Assembly: GCA_951640165.1 (NCBI GenBank)
Contig: OX621253.1
Location: 26,011,469-26,075,468, forward strand
From: Pseudoips prasinana
Lineage: Eukaryota > Arthropoda > Insecta > Lepidoptera > Nolidae
Direction: 5' to 3'
DNA: 64,000 bases
The position numbers and the translations under genes were made by a program. The notes below the pieces were generated by a model that worked only from the letters and a program-made list of their open reading frames with translations, did no database searches and was not told the DNA's origin. Below, one piece after another: positions 11,859-22,668 of the stretch; position 1 is the stretch's first letter, and each line of letters starts with the position of its first letter.

Positions 11859-12974
11859 ATGGAAACTGATTCATTCGAAAATGTCACTTATAGGAAACGA
11901 CGAACTACTGGCTCTTTAGACTCGATAGTTGACTTATCTATATCGACTGATGAGAATGCGAAAACAAAACTTGACACCACTATAATGAGCTTACCAGATA
12001 GCCTATATATCAACACCTACATTGAAATAGTCAACAATTTTAATGAATAAATACAAATACTTAAGATGCAACTAATGAGCGCGCATTATGAAATAGAAAA
12101 TCTGAACAGTGAAAACTTTCAATTGAAATCAGATCTACAAAAGTCATTAAATACTGTGGAATCTTATAAGAAAATTTGCTCAACCCCTAATAGACAACTT
12201 AACACACCATCATCATAAAGGAATGTCTAGACAGCATAAATTGCGTGGAACACAAGAAATTGAGTTAAATACTAGAGATTGTAATGACGAAAAGAGTAAT
12301 TCGAATATGTTAAATAAAGAAACACAGACTCCTTATCTCAATATAGACCTTCAGACACAAACACAAAACGACCGACGAATATCATCAAATCAGTGCAACA
12401 TTGCTAAGAAACACTTAACAGGCACTAAATTAACATTGAAACCAAAAAATAAATTGTGTGTAATAAGCAGTGGCTCCACAAAAGGAACTCTGCCTTTAAT
12501 TGAAAAAGTATTCTCGAATCATTTTGACTACTGCCATTATTTATTAACAAATACTGCGACAAAATATTGGCTAAGCAATATTGAAAATAGACTACAAAAC
12601 TTACCATGAAAGATTACTGCTTGATATTTATAGGTGAGAATGATATACAGGGCAACGAATATATAAATATATTGGAGGACTTAAAAACATCTATAAAAGA
12701 TGTAGCTCATACAAATATCGTAATTTGCACACCAACCTACAGAAAAGGAGCACACATACATAATTATAAAGTCGAGCTATTTAATAATCTCTTGTGGTTA
12801 GACGTAAAAAACCAAGAATATGCCTATCTTTTCGACAGTAACTGCTCTCTGTCTCATGAAATTTTCTCCTATAATACTGGGAGAATAAATAAAAATGGTT
12901 GGAGAAATATCTACGATAAAATTATGTCCAATATAATAATAGATTACGAAACATTTTCGGCACAAGACGATTGA
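11859..12974 (+). pseudogene. SGNH-like ORF1 of non-LTR retrotransposon, degraded
   Basis: Segments: 11859-12050 (N-terminus), a coiled-coil-like continuation after an in-frame TAA to about 12220, 12223-12609 and, after a one-base shift, 12606-12974. The last two contain S-S-G-S-T-K-G, D-Y-C-L-I-F-I-G-E-N-D and V-I-C-T-P-T-Y. These are the blocks of the SGNH-hydrolase-fold (esterase-like) domain found in ORF1 of several insect LINEs, where the domain probably aids RNP formation or membrane association. At least two nonsense codons and one frameshift. The SGNH assignment rests on block order, not on a proven catalytic triad. Confidence 0.65.
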
Positions 12975-13198
12975 ACCAAGCAAGTAGAATGAATGAATGC
13001 ACACCATCTGAGAAAAGCGAGGAAACATTTTTTCGTGACCACTAAACACCTTCATGTTTTACATCAGAATATGACAGGATTAATAAACAAATCTGATGCA
13101 ATCTCAGTGAGCCTTCGTGAACTAATAGATGAAAATATGAATGTAGACATTTTATGTTTTACTGAACATTTTATCATGTCAGGTTATGAATCCTTCTT

Positions 13199-15928
13199 CA
13201 TCATCATCATCATCATATCAGCCGAAAGACGTCCACTGCTGGACAAAGGCCTCCCCCAAAGATCTCCACAATTGCCGGTCTTGTGCTATTCGCATCCAGC
13301 AGTTTCCAGCCACCCGCACAAGATCATCGGTCCATCTTGTAGGGGGCCTGCCCACGCTGCGTCTTCCGGTTTGTGGTCGCCATTTGAGAACCTTTCTGCC
13401 CCAACGGCCGTCGGATCTACGAGCTATGTGCCCCGCCCACTGCCACTTTAGTTTTGCAATTCTTCGGGCTATGTCGGTGACTTTGGTTCGCCTGCGGATT
13501 TCGACATTTCTGATTCGATCCCGCAGGGAAACTCCGAGCATAGCCCTCTCCATTGCTCTTTGGGTGACCTTGAGCCTTCTAATAAGGCCCATAGTGAGCG
13601 ACCACGTCTCTGTTCCGTATGTCATCACTGGCAACACACACTGGTCGAAGACTTTCGACTTGAGACACTGCGGTATTTTGGACGAGAAGATGTTACGTAG
13701 CTTCCCGAACGCTGCCCAGCCGAGTTGGATTCTACGATTGACCTCCTTCTCGAAGTTGGACCTACCTAGTTGGATGGTCTGTCCTAGGTAAATATAGTTC
13801 TCTACAACTTCGAGTGCAGAGTCACCAACTTTCAGTTGAGTGGGTGCAACATGGACGTTTGTTGATTTTCGTCTTATCCATGTTCATTTTCAGACCCACT
13901 TGTTGAGAGACTCTGCTGAGGTCACCGAGCATTGTACCGAGGTCTTCCATGGTCTCAGCCATGACTACTATATCATCGGCAAATCGAAGGTGAGTGATGT
14001 ACTCGCCATTGACATTGATGCCAAAGCCTTTCCAGTCCAGAAGCTTGAAGACGTCTTCCAATGCAGCGGTGAACAGTTTCGGAGTTATAACATCTCCCTG
14101 TCTCACGCCTCGCTGCAAGTAGATAGGTTTCGAGATCTGGTCCTGGAGTCGCATTGACATAGTGGTGTTTTCATACAAACACTTTATCACCTCGATATAC
14201 CGGTAGTCAATTTGGCACCTTATGAGAGACCTCAGCACGGCCCATGTTTCGATAGAATCGAAGGCTTTCTCATAGTCCACAAATGCTAAGCACAGTGGCT
14301 TGTTATACTCTTCGGTCTTCTGTATAACTTGCCGCAGCGTATGTATGTGGTCTATGGTGCTAAAGCCTTTTCGGAAACCGGCTTGTTCGGGAGGAAAGGA
14401 AGGGTGGAAGTCGTCAAATCTGCGCGCGAGACGATTCGTAACGACCCTCGAAAACAACTTGTAAACATGGCTCAGCAGTGTGATGGGTCTATAATTCTTC
14501 ATTAGGGTTTTGTCGCCCTTTTTGAAGAAGAGCACCACCACACTTCTGTGCCATGCTTGTGGCGTTTGACCATCTAGTATAACGGAGTTAAATAACTTCT
14601 GAAGGGCCCGTAGGATTGGTGTACCACCCGCCTTCAGAAGCTCTGCTGTAACTCCATCATCACCAGGCGCCTTGTTGTACTTGAAATGTTTGAGAGCCAT
14701 TCTAATCTCGTACAGGCTGACGTCCGGGATGTCTTCGGTGTAATGTCGGGTTAGTCGTGCTCTGGGAGGCATGACTTTTGACAGGTGGCTGTGTTGTCGT
14801 ATATAACTGTCCGTAGAACTTCTCGATCTCTCCCAGCAACTCAGGTTTAGACGTGACGATTCTACCATCCTCAGTCTTCAGCTTCGTCAGTTGGCTCTGT
14901 CCAACAGACAGAGCTCTTGCGAACACTTTAGAGCCTTTGTTTCGCTCGATAGCCTCTTTAATACTAATTGTATTAAATTGCCGCGTGTCGCGAGTCAAAG
15001 ACTTTGAGATCTGTCTGTTGAGCTGCCGATATCTGGTAGCATCATCTGAGGATGTCAGAACCATTTTCCGTCTATCTTCCATAAGTTGCAGGGTAAAGTC
15101 AGAGATCTTTTTTGTTCTGTTTGTACGACGGGCCTTGAAGACCTTAGACCCAGCCGTATGGACAGCTCCTACGAGCCTGTCATAGTATGAGTACACTCCC
15201 TCGCAGTCTGCTAGGCATTCGAAACGGTTTTGCAGTTCGAGCTGAAATGGTTCGGGGTTTTGGACGTGGATAGGTAAAGGTCGGAGCGTAGACTTTATCA
15301 GTCGGGACCTATGGAGTTTGACATTAAGGTTCAATGAGCCTCTGACCAGTCTGTGATCGCTCCCGGTTTTAACCGCATTGATCACGGAGACATCATTGAA
15401 CATCTGTCGTCTCGTCGACAAGATAAAGTCTATCTCATTTTTAGTTTTACCATCGGGGCTCACCCAGGTCCATTTGCGGTATCCGGCTTCCTGAAGAAGG
15501 AATTCATCATAAAGAATCCCTCCTTCACCATGAAGTCGGCCAACATTTGGCCCCGGGGGTTCCGGTCTCCAGTTCCAAATTGCCCCACTCTCAGCTCATT
15601 ACCGAATCGTTTGCCCCAACTTCGCTTTAAAGTCCCCCATGACCACAGTGAAATAGGAGTAAGAGGTATGTATGGCTCTGGATATGTCCTCATACATAAC
15701 CTCGACTTCATCGTCGGAGTGTGTCGAAGTGGGTGCGTATACCTGTATAACCTTCAACGAATACCGCTTGGTGATTCTGAGTATAAGGTACGCAACCCTC
15801 GTCGACACACTCTCGATTTTCACTAGGTTGTTCACGAGGGACTTTTGGACTATGAACCCGACACCACCTTGGGATATTTGGTCACCCTCCCGGTAATAAA
15901 GCAGGGTTCCGGATTTCGAATCGATTAG
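13199..15928 (-). mobile_element. RTE-clade non-LTR retrotransposon, nested, 5'-truncated
   Basis: The element is flanked by an 11-bp target duplication GAATCCTTCTT (13188-13198 and 15929-15939). On the minus strand its 3' end is a (ATG)n microsatellite (13199-13216), the usual 3' terminus of RTE elements. It lacks the 5' part of the endonuclease. The insertion lies antisense to its host retrotransposon. A short 3' stub of the same family occurs at 56668-56710. Confidence 0.92.
13218..15900 (-). pseudogene. RTE endonuclease-reverse transcriptase, multiple frameshifts
   Basis: Reading down from 15900: G-D-Q-I-S-Q-G-G-V-G-F and V-Y-A-P-T-S-T-H-S-D (endonuclease), G-D-F near 15625, a shift, F-M-V-K-E-G-F-F-M-M-N-S-F-F, another shift near 15463, then N-E-I-D-F-I and G-S-D-H-R-L-V. 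After a shift around 14800 the RT follows: N-K-A-P-G-D-D-G-V, F-V-D-Y-E-K-A-F-D, G-V-R-Q-G-D-V-I-T-P and catalytic F-A-D-D (near 13975). Finally, after a shift near 13840, comes the C-terminal W-A-G-H-I-A-R-R..G-R-P-P-T-R-W-T-D-D-L. This block order and the D-D-G/F-A-D-D spacing are RTE-type. Four or more frameshifts; dead copy. Confidence 0.88.
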
Positions 15929-16393
15929 GAATCCTTCTTACACATTCCAAATTATCAACTAGCAGCATGTTTTTCGTGGAAGGAAAGTAAGCGAGGAGGA
16001 GCATGCATACTCGTAAAAAATGGCCATCTTTTCAAGGAATTAAACCAAATTGCGAAAATATCTGAGACTGGAGTGTTTGAATGCTGTGCTATAGAACTGT
16101 CTGATTATAAAATAGTTTTGGCATGTGTATACAGGGTTCCTAAACTTAGTAATTTTAATATATGTATAGAAAAAATACAAAGACTTTTGCAAACACTGAG
16201 TAAGAATCGTTATACGAATATTGTAATAGCAGGTGATTTTAACGTAGATTTGTTAAAACGCAATGTACAGACTTTAGACTTTGAATGTGTATTTCTTAAT
16301 CATGGTTTGAAATTGGCAGTAAACCTACTCGCTTTAAAGTCAAACATGCATTGACAACATTGCTCATAATATGACGAAAAATGTGTTATTTAA

Positions 16394-18020
16394 GTGCGTG
16401 AACTAGGATTATCTGATCACACAGCCCAAATATTAAAATTTCCCGTTGACACAATCGTTAATAATAAATACTGGCGAGTAACTAAAAGACAATATTCTAA
16501 AGAAAACATAAATAAATTCAAAAATTGTTTAAAAAGCTTATCGTTCTCATATATCTACGAAACTTCTGAACCTAATGAAGCCTATAATTATTTTTTAGAT
16601 ACATTTACTCTATACTATAAGTTTATTTTCCTGAGGTAACTAAAATTATTAATATCATCATAAAACCTAAGTGGGTCTCTCGCGGCATAAAAATATGTAG
16701 CAAAAAGAAGCGCCAATTACTATGGCAATATAGGCTTAAACCAAATCAAATAAACAAAAACCTCTTTACTTATTATTCCAAAAAACTAAAACATATAATT
16801 AAGCTTACCCGGAAAGCGCAAAATAACTTCACAATAAAGACATCTGTGTGTAAACCTAAAGCAACTTGGAAGATAATTAATGGTTCAAAACTAAATGTAC
16901 CCAGAGACAATATTAGGAAAATTAAAATAAACAATAGGATTATCACTGAACCTAAAGACATAGCAAATCAATTTAATACATACTTTATCGACAAAAAAAA
17001 TCCCATAAATAATACTTTTAAAAACGTTACATCTCTAATAGAAAACAGATTGAACTCCTTCTTTTTAGCCCCGTGTATCCCTGCGGAAATACACAAAATA
17101 ATACATTCCTTGAAAAATACTAAAAGTGTTGGTTATGATAATCTTTCAACGATAGTCATCAAACCTGTATCTGAGGAAATTTGTACACATCTGAGCTATA
17201 TATTAAATCTAAGCTTCGATACGGGTGCTTATCCAGAGGCACTGAAAATATCTATTGTAAAACCATTGTTTTTAAAAAGAAGATAAGGAACTTATGCAAC
17301 ACTACCGACCTATCTCCCTCATCAGTATTATTTCCAAAATATTTGAGTAACATATATATAAATAGTTGTACACTTATCTTGAGAAAAATAATATACTAAC
17401 TCAAGAACAGAAGGACTTTCGTCGTAGTAAAACAATAAACATGGCTATTTATGACTTCTTGTATAATGTAATAATAAATGTAGACAAAAACGTTCCTGTT
17501 AGCACCATATTTTGTGATATGACACAAGCATTCGACTACGTCTGTCATGACATTTTGATTAAGAAATTGGAAGCTTATGGCATTCGAGGCAATGTTTTGC
17601 GTCTCATAAAATCATATATAACAAATAGGAAGCAATATACAGAAATAACCTCAGTAAACACACGCACTAAACGCGAAGAAATTTATCGATCATCAGGTCG
17701 AATAGTTAAATTCGGTGTACCTCAAGGTAGTGTTTTGGGGCCTCTATTGTTCATTATATATATCAGCCTTTCCCAAAAGCATTAACCAAGACGTGTCACT
17801 ATTTGCCGATGATAGTACCATAACTATACCTTGCAGAAGTTATGATACCTATAATAATGACATTATTATTATTCCCTGATATCGTTGGTACAATGGTTGG
17901 AAACAATAATTTAAAAATCAATTTGGAAAAAACCCATATCATGCACTTTACACAAAGAGGATCTACTATGTCTAACCTAAATACACATGTAGGTACGACA
18001 ATATGTAGTAAAAAAAAATA
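16394..18020 (+). pseudogene. Reverse transcriptase part of SGNH-type element, frameshifted
   Basis: Fragments in changing frames: 16394-16639, 16846-17286 (linker and first RT blocks, G-Y-D-N-L-S), about 17300-17350 (Y-R-P-I-S-L-I-S), 17366-17785 (C-D-M-T-Q-A-F-D and G-V-P-Q-G-S-V-L-G-P) and, after another shift, F-A-D-D-S-T near 17800. Coding stops near 18010, shortly after the K-T-H-I-M-H-F block, well before a normal RT C-terminus. Non-functional. Confidence 0.75.
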
Positions 18021-18290
18021 AAGCAAAAATTTAAAATTTTTATATAAACCTACACATGATCCTTGACAATAACTTAATTTAAGTTAGTTAAATATCGTTA
18101 CTGTTATAAAATAAATCTTATTGTAAATTATTTCCTACAATCCGTGTACCTAAACATCTATATGTACCTAGAAATAATTATATATTACTACGAATATGTT
18201 CTGACTATTTACAAGTGCTTTTTTAAAGTCTACGTGTATAAAATCCTTTTTTATTTATTATTTATTTATTTATTTTATTTATTGAGGATT

Positions 18291-18629
18291 TCCTGCATGA
18301 CATTTTTGACCGTTAATTGCTGTGGCACTGAAGAACTACATTTTAAAGTAAAATAGCGTACTGATTTGCTCGTAATTGAAAATAATAATATACAATTCAT
18401 ATATTACATAAATATATGACAATTCATATAATACATAAAATTGATTAAACTAGGTAAGGCTAAGAATATTGTACAATTGCCATAGTTGTAAATGAAATAT
18501 AAATCTAATATATAGTTGTAAATATGTAAAAGTAATGTCGATAAATACCAGTGTACCTATAGATTATGTTCTTGGTTAGGTTTATTTTCTATTTTATTGT
18601 ATTTACTGTTTTAATAAGTTAATTGGCAT
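18291..18629. other. AT-rich spacer
   Basis: Nothing recognisable. A short direct repeat of 'caattcatataatacata' type occurs around 18395-18440. Confidence 0.3.
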
Positions 18630-19420
18630 TCATTGAATTTGAAAGCTTACATATAATTTATTTTCATTCAACTTTGTACGCCGTAGTGGCAAAAGATGAC
18701 TGTACTTTAAAACTTGTTTTAACATCTTGCATGCACATGTATGCACACTTATGTTTATACAAATAAAACTATCTTTATCTTTATCTTCCCAGGTAAGATA
18801 AGACCATTCAATAAGATTACCCTGATAATCAAGAAACTTCTGTTTATTTTCAAATGCGTTGCGCACAAGTTTCAGCATATGACATGCGTCAAGGAATACT
18901 GCTACTTCGTAGTCAGTACTTGGGTGTTTGAAAGTAGTGATCATATTCTTAGGTTCTATTGAACATCTTAACTTTTTAAGCATAGTTATATTAGCAGCGC
19001 AGCCACCCATCGTAAGCGAAACACCGTCAATGCCATTTTCATGGCATTTGTAGAGACATTGCTTAACTATTGAAGCGCGTTGTTCTCTGGCCATAGAACA
19101 AATAAGAAAGTACCCCACAGGTAATTTCCAGCGTTCAGTTTGAGATATAAGCAACAAAACTAGAGCCTGAGAAGCGTGATCCGAGTTATCGTTTTGTACG
19201 TCATTAAGCCCGAGATCGACATAACCGTGATATTTTTTGCCATCCCATTCAACATGCTTCCTAATAGCCATCTCATCCATCATAAGACTACACAAAGTGC
19301 GTTTGCCTGAGGAGGTAGTTTTGTGTCTTAGTATGTTAAAAGCTTCAGCTGTAAATCCGGCTTCACCATTCACACTTTCATACAATTTAGAAATAGTTCT
19401 CGGATGCGGTAAGAAGAAGA
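18630..19420 (-). pseudogene. P-element/THAP9-type transposase fragment
   Basis: About 265 codons are open on the minus strand. The recognisable region starts at H-P-R-T-I-S-K-L-Y and continues through C-S-L-M-M-D-E-M-A-I-R-K, W-D-G-K-K-Y-H-G-Y-V-D-L-G, V-G-Y-F-L-I and F-L-D-A-C-H-M-L-K-L-V-R-N. These blocks are characteristic of the RNase-H-like catalytic domain of P-element transposases (D-E-M contains the first catalytic Asp). The N-terminal THAP finger and the C-terminal helical region are missing. The fragment ends at a GAA/TTC microsatellite near 19410, so it is a truncated relic. Confidence 0.8.
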
Positions 19421-19751
19421 AGAAAGAAGAAGAAATAAATTTTATTTTCATTACAAGTACGGAAAATACATTTAATGTGGTACCTATACATTTTAATAAT
19501 TATTAATTTTATCCGTACTGGTATGAAAAATGGCCCAATCTCCGATAGGGCCAGTAGGTAGGTACTGGAAGCGTGATACCAGCCGAATTTACAATTAGAA
19601 TGCTTACAAGCTAAGAAAAAATCCTGGATTGATGCAACATTATAGGTAACATAGCTACACTTTAAGATTATTATTAAGTTGAAATGTAGTAACAGAAAAT
19701 TACAACGGAACAGAGAGACAAATTATTAATAACAAAAAAAAAAAATATATA
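19421..19751. other. Probable retrotransposon 3'-UTR and LTR-element landing site
   Basis: No coding potential. On the minus strand the stretch ends in 'aataaaatttatttc' followed by (TTC)n, as in a LINE 3' end. The distal part is A-rich and runs into (AT)n, where the LTR element landed. Confidence 0.3.
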
Positions 19752-20105
19752 TGTGGAGGCAGGACGGCTTGAAGGCTCTTCACCACAACTCATCTTCTTA
19801 TAATTTCATGGGTAGGTGAGGGCGGAACAGAAATAAATTACTTCAAATCACAATCAACGTAATTCACAAGAATCACGATTTAATTAGATGTTTAGTGATT
19901 ACTACAATGTAAAGTCAATCAAATGAAATCTTAAAATATCGTGATGGCGAAGATTCTCAGCGATTCGTCACAAGCGTGGTGCGCGGGCGCCGCTTCGTTC
20001 AAAAGTGACTTCAAGATGGCCGCCCACACCACCATCGACAATGACGCTTCGCTAGGTTGACATTGACAGTCGTGTCAACCTGACGTTTTGACGTAAACGC
20101 CGTCA
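19752..20105 (-). repeat. LTR (3' LTR in element orientation)
   Basis: This is the 354-bp copy, TG..CA bounded, of the repeat at 21796-22149. It contains a GC-rich section (about 19975-20105) with several CpG and TGTCAACCTGACG-like motifs, consistent with promoter sequence. Confidence 0.88.
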
Positions 20106-20407
20106 CGGCCGGACTGACATACGACCGTCCACGGGCGATTTATCTGAAACAAACTAAGATAACTGCATAGTCCGTTCGCTCATCCTTACTTAATAATTTT
20201 CATCAGTATACAAACACTAAAAACATTTAATAACTTGGACTAACCAGGCAAGTGTACCGCTTAGTCAACCGTCAGGTGTGACTCGGACTACACTTCAGTA
20301 AGACCAGTCGAGAAACGCATTAGATATCATAACTGGCTAGAATTTAGCCCAGACAGCACATTTTCGTTCTTGTGAACATCTAGACAAGCCAATCCTAACA
20401 AGGATGT

Positions 20408-20640
20408 GACCCGGACGACACAATTCGTCTTACACTTAGCAGGCAAGCAGCCAGAACAAGTCAGTCCTCCCGAGGGAACCGACTCGGACGACACAATTCG
20501 TCTCGGAAATAGCAAGCGATCATCCATGATAAGTTAGCCCTCTCGAGGCAACTGACTTGGACGACACAATTCGTCTCGGATATAGCAAGCGATCATCCAT
20601 GACAAGTCAGCCCTCTCGAGGCAACCGACTCGGACGATTA
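20408..20640. repeat. 73-bp tandem repeat inside the LTR element
   Basis: The core CGGACGACACAATTCGTCT recurs with exact 73-bp spacing at about 20412, 20485 and 20558, with a truncated fourth copy from 20627. More diverged related units can be seen upstream (about 20285 and 20350). Each unit holds the short palindrome-like GACGA..TCGTC. It lies between the 3' LTR and the Gag fragment. Confidence 0.85.
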
Positions 20641-20873
20641 TTTAAGTATAACGTTAAATCATGATATCATAACGTAAACGACGATTGGGTTGTCCATGAA
20701 AAACAACGAAACATTATCGATCTCGATCTGTGTTGAAATTTGTAAGCTACAAGAATAATTAACAACATTATTAAACAGTTTTGCTCGAAATTTATAAGCC
20801 GTCTGTAGCTTGTGAGCAATCAGCTCATGAGTCATAAGTGAGCAATCAGCTCTAGAAACGTATAAACATGGAA

Positions 20874-21352
20874 CTACTCACCAAAATGTCCTCTCTGGTG
20901 TGTTAACGACGTAGACGTTAACGGGCATCTCTTGTGATCACGTTGTTCATTGCCACGGTTGCACTTCGAAGCTAAATGGCCACAGCGTAAACAGCAGCGA
21001 TGTCTGGTTTCTGGTCGCAGAAGACCAGGTCGCTGCCGGCGTTTTTGACCTTCTCTTTTTCGGACGACACTCACATGCACCATGTCCTAGCTTGCCGCAC
21101 TGAAAACACTTTAAAAGCACTTTAAAAAAACAATTTATTAACACTATAAAACCACATTAAGAACGATACAGTTTCGGATCGTTTTGCGTCTACACAATTA
21201 TATTCAGCTACTTGAGGCGCATTCCTTTTCATAAAAGTAGACGGTTTCAATTCTCGCTGCAGCTTCTTTCTCGTAATAATCTCCGTATTGAAGGCTAATC
21301 GTTGTAGGTGGTTGTGAAATTTTGACGAATGTGACAGTGCAGTGGACAGCAA
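20874..21352 (-). pseudogene. Gag fragment with zinc knuckles
   Basis: The frames 21352-21122 and 21144-20874 contain a short helical Gag-like segment (M-L-S-T-A-L-S-H..), followed by a C-F-Q-C-G-K-L-G-H-G-A-C-E-C knuckle (Cx2Cx4Hx4C). In a shifted frame a second C-L-R-C-G-H-L-A-S-K-C motif follows. Stops and at least one frameshift separate them. In the parent element this protein would package the RNA. The N-terminal part is missing. Confidence 0.7.
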
Positions 21353-21795
21353 TGTAGTCTTCGCTCATATTTGGCCATTTTGAGGTTTATGTATGGTCAC
21401 GCACAGATATTCGTTTTCCTTGCGTTTGCTATTTTACAGGTTAATGAGGTCAGTCGCGGGTGATTCAACACTATCATTCCGTGGAGTAAATAACTCGAAT
21501 CTGCAACCACCCCATCTCAAGGAACGATATTTGTGATAGCCACTGCGACGCCGTGCTTTTCAGCGCACCATAGCTATTATAAATGATTTTCACCGAAACA
21601 AAGGTCAACAGTATGCCCAAGCACGTGCGTTTGTGTTAGTTTGGGGTCGAATTTGAGTTGCTTTATATTGTGGGCGCTCACTTGATTTTAAATCGCTTCC
21701 ATCAGACTCAACATCCGGCTATTTTCTAGCTCAAACATTTTTCGAAAAATATCTTCACCATGTGGCTTATCTTCGGTTCTTGATCCCACTTCTGA

Positions 21796-22149
21796 TGTGG
21801 AGGCAGGACGGCTTGAAGGCTCTTCACCACAACTCATCCTCTTATAATTTCATGGGTAGGTGAGGGCGGAACAGAAATAAATTACTTCAAATCACAATCA
21901 ACGTAATTCACAAGAATCACGATTTAATTAGATGTTTAGTGATTACTACAATGTAAAATCAATCAAATGAAATCTTAAAATATCGTGATGGCGAAGATTC
22001 TCAGCGATTCGTCACAAGCGTGGTGCGCGGGCGCCGTCTCGTTCAAAAGTGACTTCAAGATGGCCGCCCACACCACCATCGACAATGACGCTTCGCTAGG
22101 TTGACATTGACAGTCGTGTCAACCTGACGTTTGGACGTAAACGCCGTCA
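21796..22149 (-). repeat. LTR (5' LTR in element orientation)
   Basis: Second 354-bp copy, followed on the plus strand by an (AT)n tract. Reading out on the minus strand, the bases just inside are TCAGAAGTGGGATC, where the primer-binding site should lie. I cannot assign a tRNA. Confidence 0.88.
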
Positions 22150-22668
22150 TATATATATATATATATAAATTACAATTAACGCTCATAACAATACCATTAC
22201 ACATAAATAACAAACAATCACATTACTTATCACATTGTTCATGCATTAGTTTCATCGATTCATAATATCGATTTTTTGTTCCTTGTCTTGCCTTTTTACG
22301 TTTCCGAACTGCAACTTTCATGTCGTCATAGATAAAAGACGCTGCGGGGTTCTTAAGCCTGACTGGCTATATTTATATAATGTCTGTCAAGTGTCAGTGT
22401 CCAGTGTACGGTGTTATATTGTGTGTGAAATGCTAAAGTTAGTAATGCTTAATAAAGCTTATTCAATTAATAGAATTGGTGTGCTTAATAAGTGACAGGT
22501 AAAAATAATATACATCTAGCAATCAGCGGTAAGAGAGTGATGAACATAGGAAGAGATGAGATAAAAGTCTAGAAACAGATTTAAAGTACACTCATGGAAA
22601 TACCAATACATGAAACCTACGGAGAGTAAAGTAAACTGTCGCGATGGAAAACACTATGCGGGTAAGTG
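22150..22668. other. Non-coding, probable 3' UTR of the downstream minus-strand retrotransposon
   Basis: Begins with (AT)n and is AT-rich. 22400-22668 directly follows the ORF2 stop at 22669 on the minus strand and is likely its 3' UTR. No polyA-like or microsatellite terminus could be fixed. Confidence 0.35.

Larger units (their letters stand above)
12993..16354 (+). pseudogene. Endonuclease domain of ORF2, interrupted by RTE insertion
   Basis: 12993-13198 encodes the first third of an APE endonuclease (L-H-Q-N-M-T-G, then D-I-L-C-F-T-E-H). The frame resumes at 15940: deleting the insertion and one copy of the 11-bp duplication gives an unbroken reading S-G-Y-E-S-F-L-H-I-P, followed by R-G-G-A-C-I-L, V-Y-R-V-P and the catalytic G-D-F-N-V-D near 16235. 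The frame closes at 16354. The RTE was therefore inserted into an open frame. The RT of the same ORF2 follows with its own lesions. Confidence 0.8.
11540..18290 (+). mobile_element. Non-LTR retrotransposon with SGNH-like ORF1, split by a nested RTE
   Basis: ORF1 (11859-12974), 18 bp, ORF2 endonuclease (12993-13198), the nested RTE (13199-15928), then the rest of the endonuclease and RT (15940-18020) and a 3' tail to about 18290. The tail at 18186-18236 matches, on the opposite strand, the tail at 35936-35985 of the element at 35.9-42.5 kb in about nine of ten positions, so the two are copies of one family. The RT is cut short after the F-A-D-D block and joined directly to the 3' UTR, suggesting an internal deletion near 18015. 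The 5' boundary is approximate. Confidence 0.75.
19752..22149 (-). mobile_element. LTR retrotransposon, internally deleted, two matching LTRs
   Basis: Two direct repeats of equal length (354 bp) lie at 19752-20105 and 21796-22149. Read on the plus strand they begin TGTGGAGGCAGG and end CGCCGTCA, the TG..CA rule. I count about five differences between them, so insertion was recent. The element sits in an (AT)n tract, which blurs the duplication (ATATA/TATAT). The 1690-bp interior has a broken Gag with zinc knuckles on the minus strand, giving the orientation, but no protease, integrase or RT. It is a deletion derivative that needs proteins from elsewhere. The superfamily is uncertain (copia-like or BEL-like). 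Confidence 0.85.

Noticed and set aside
13186..13791. 201-codon plus-strand frame
   Set aside because: Antisense shadow of the RTE C-terminus; starts in the microsatellite and has no domain of its own.
19752..22149. The two 354-bp repeats as a segmental duplication
   Set aside because: TG..CA ends, equal lengths, single element-like interior with Gag knuckles fit LTRs better.
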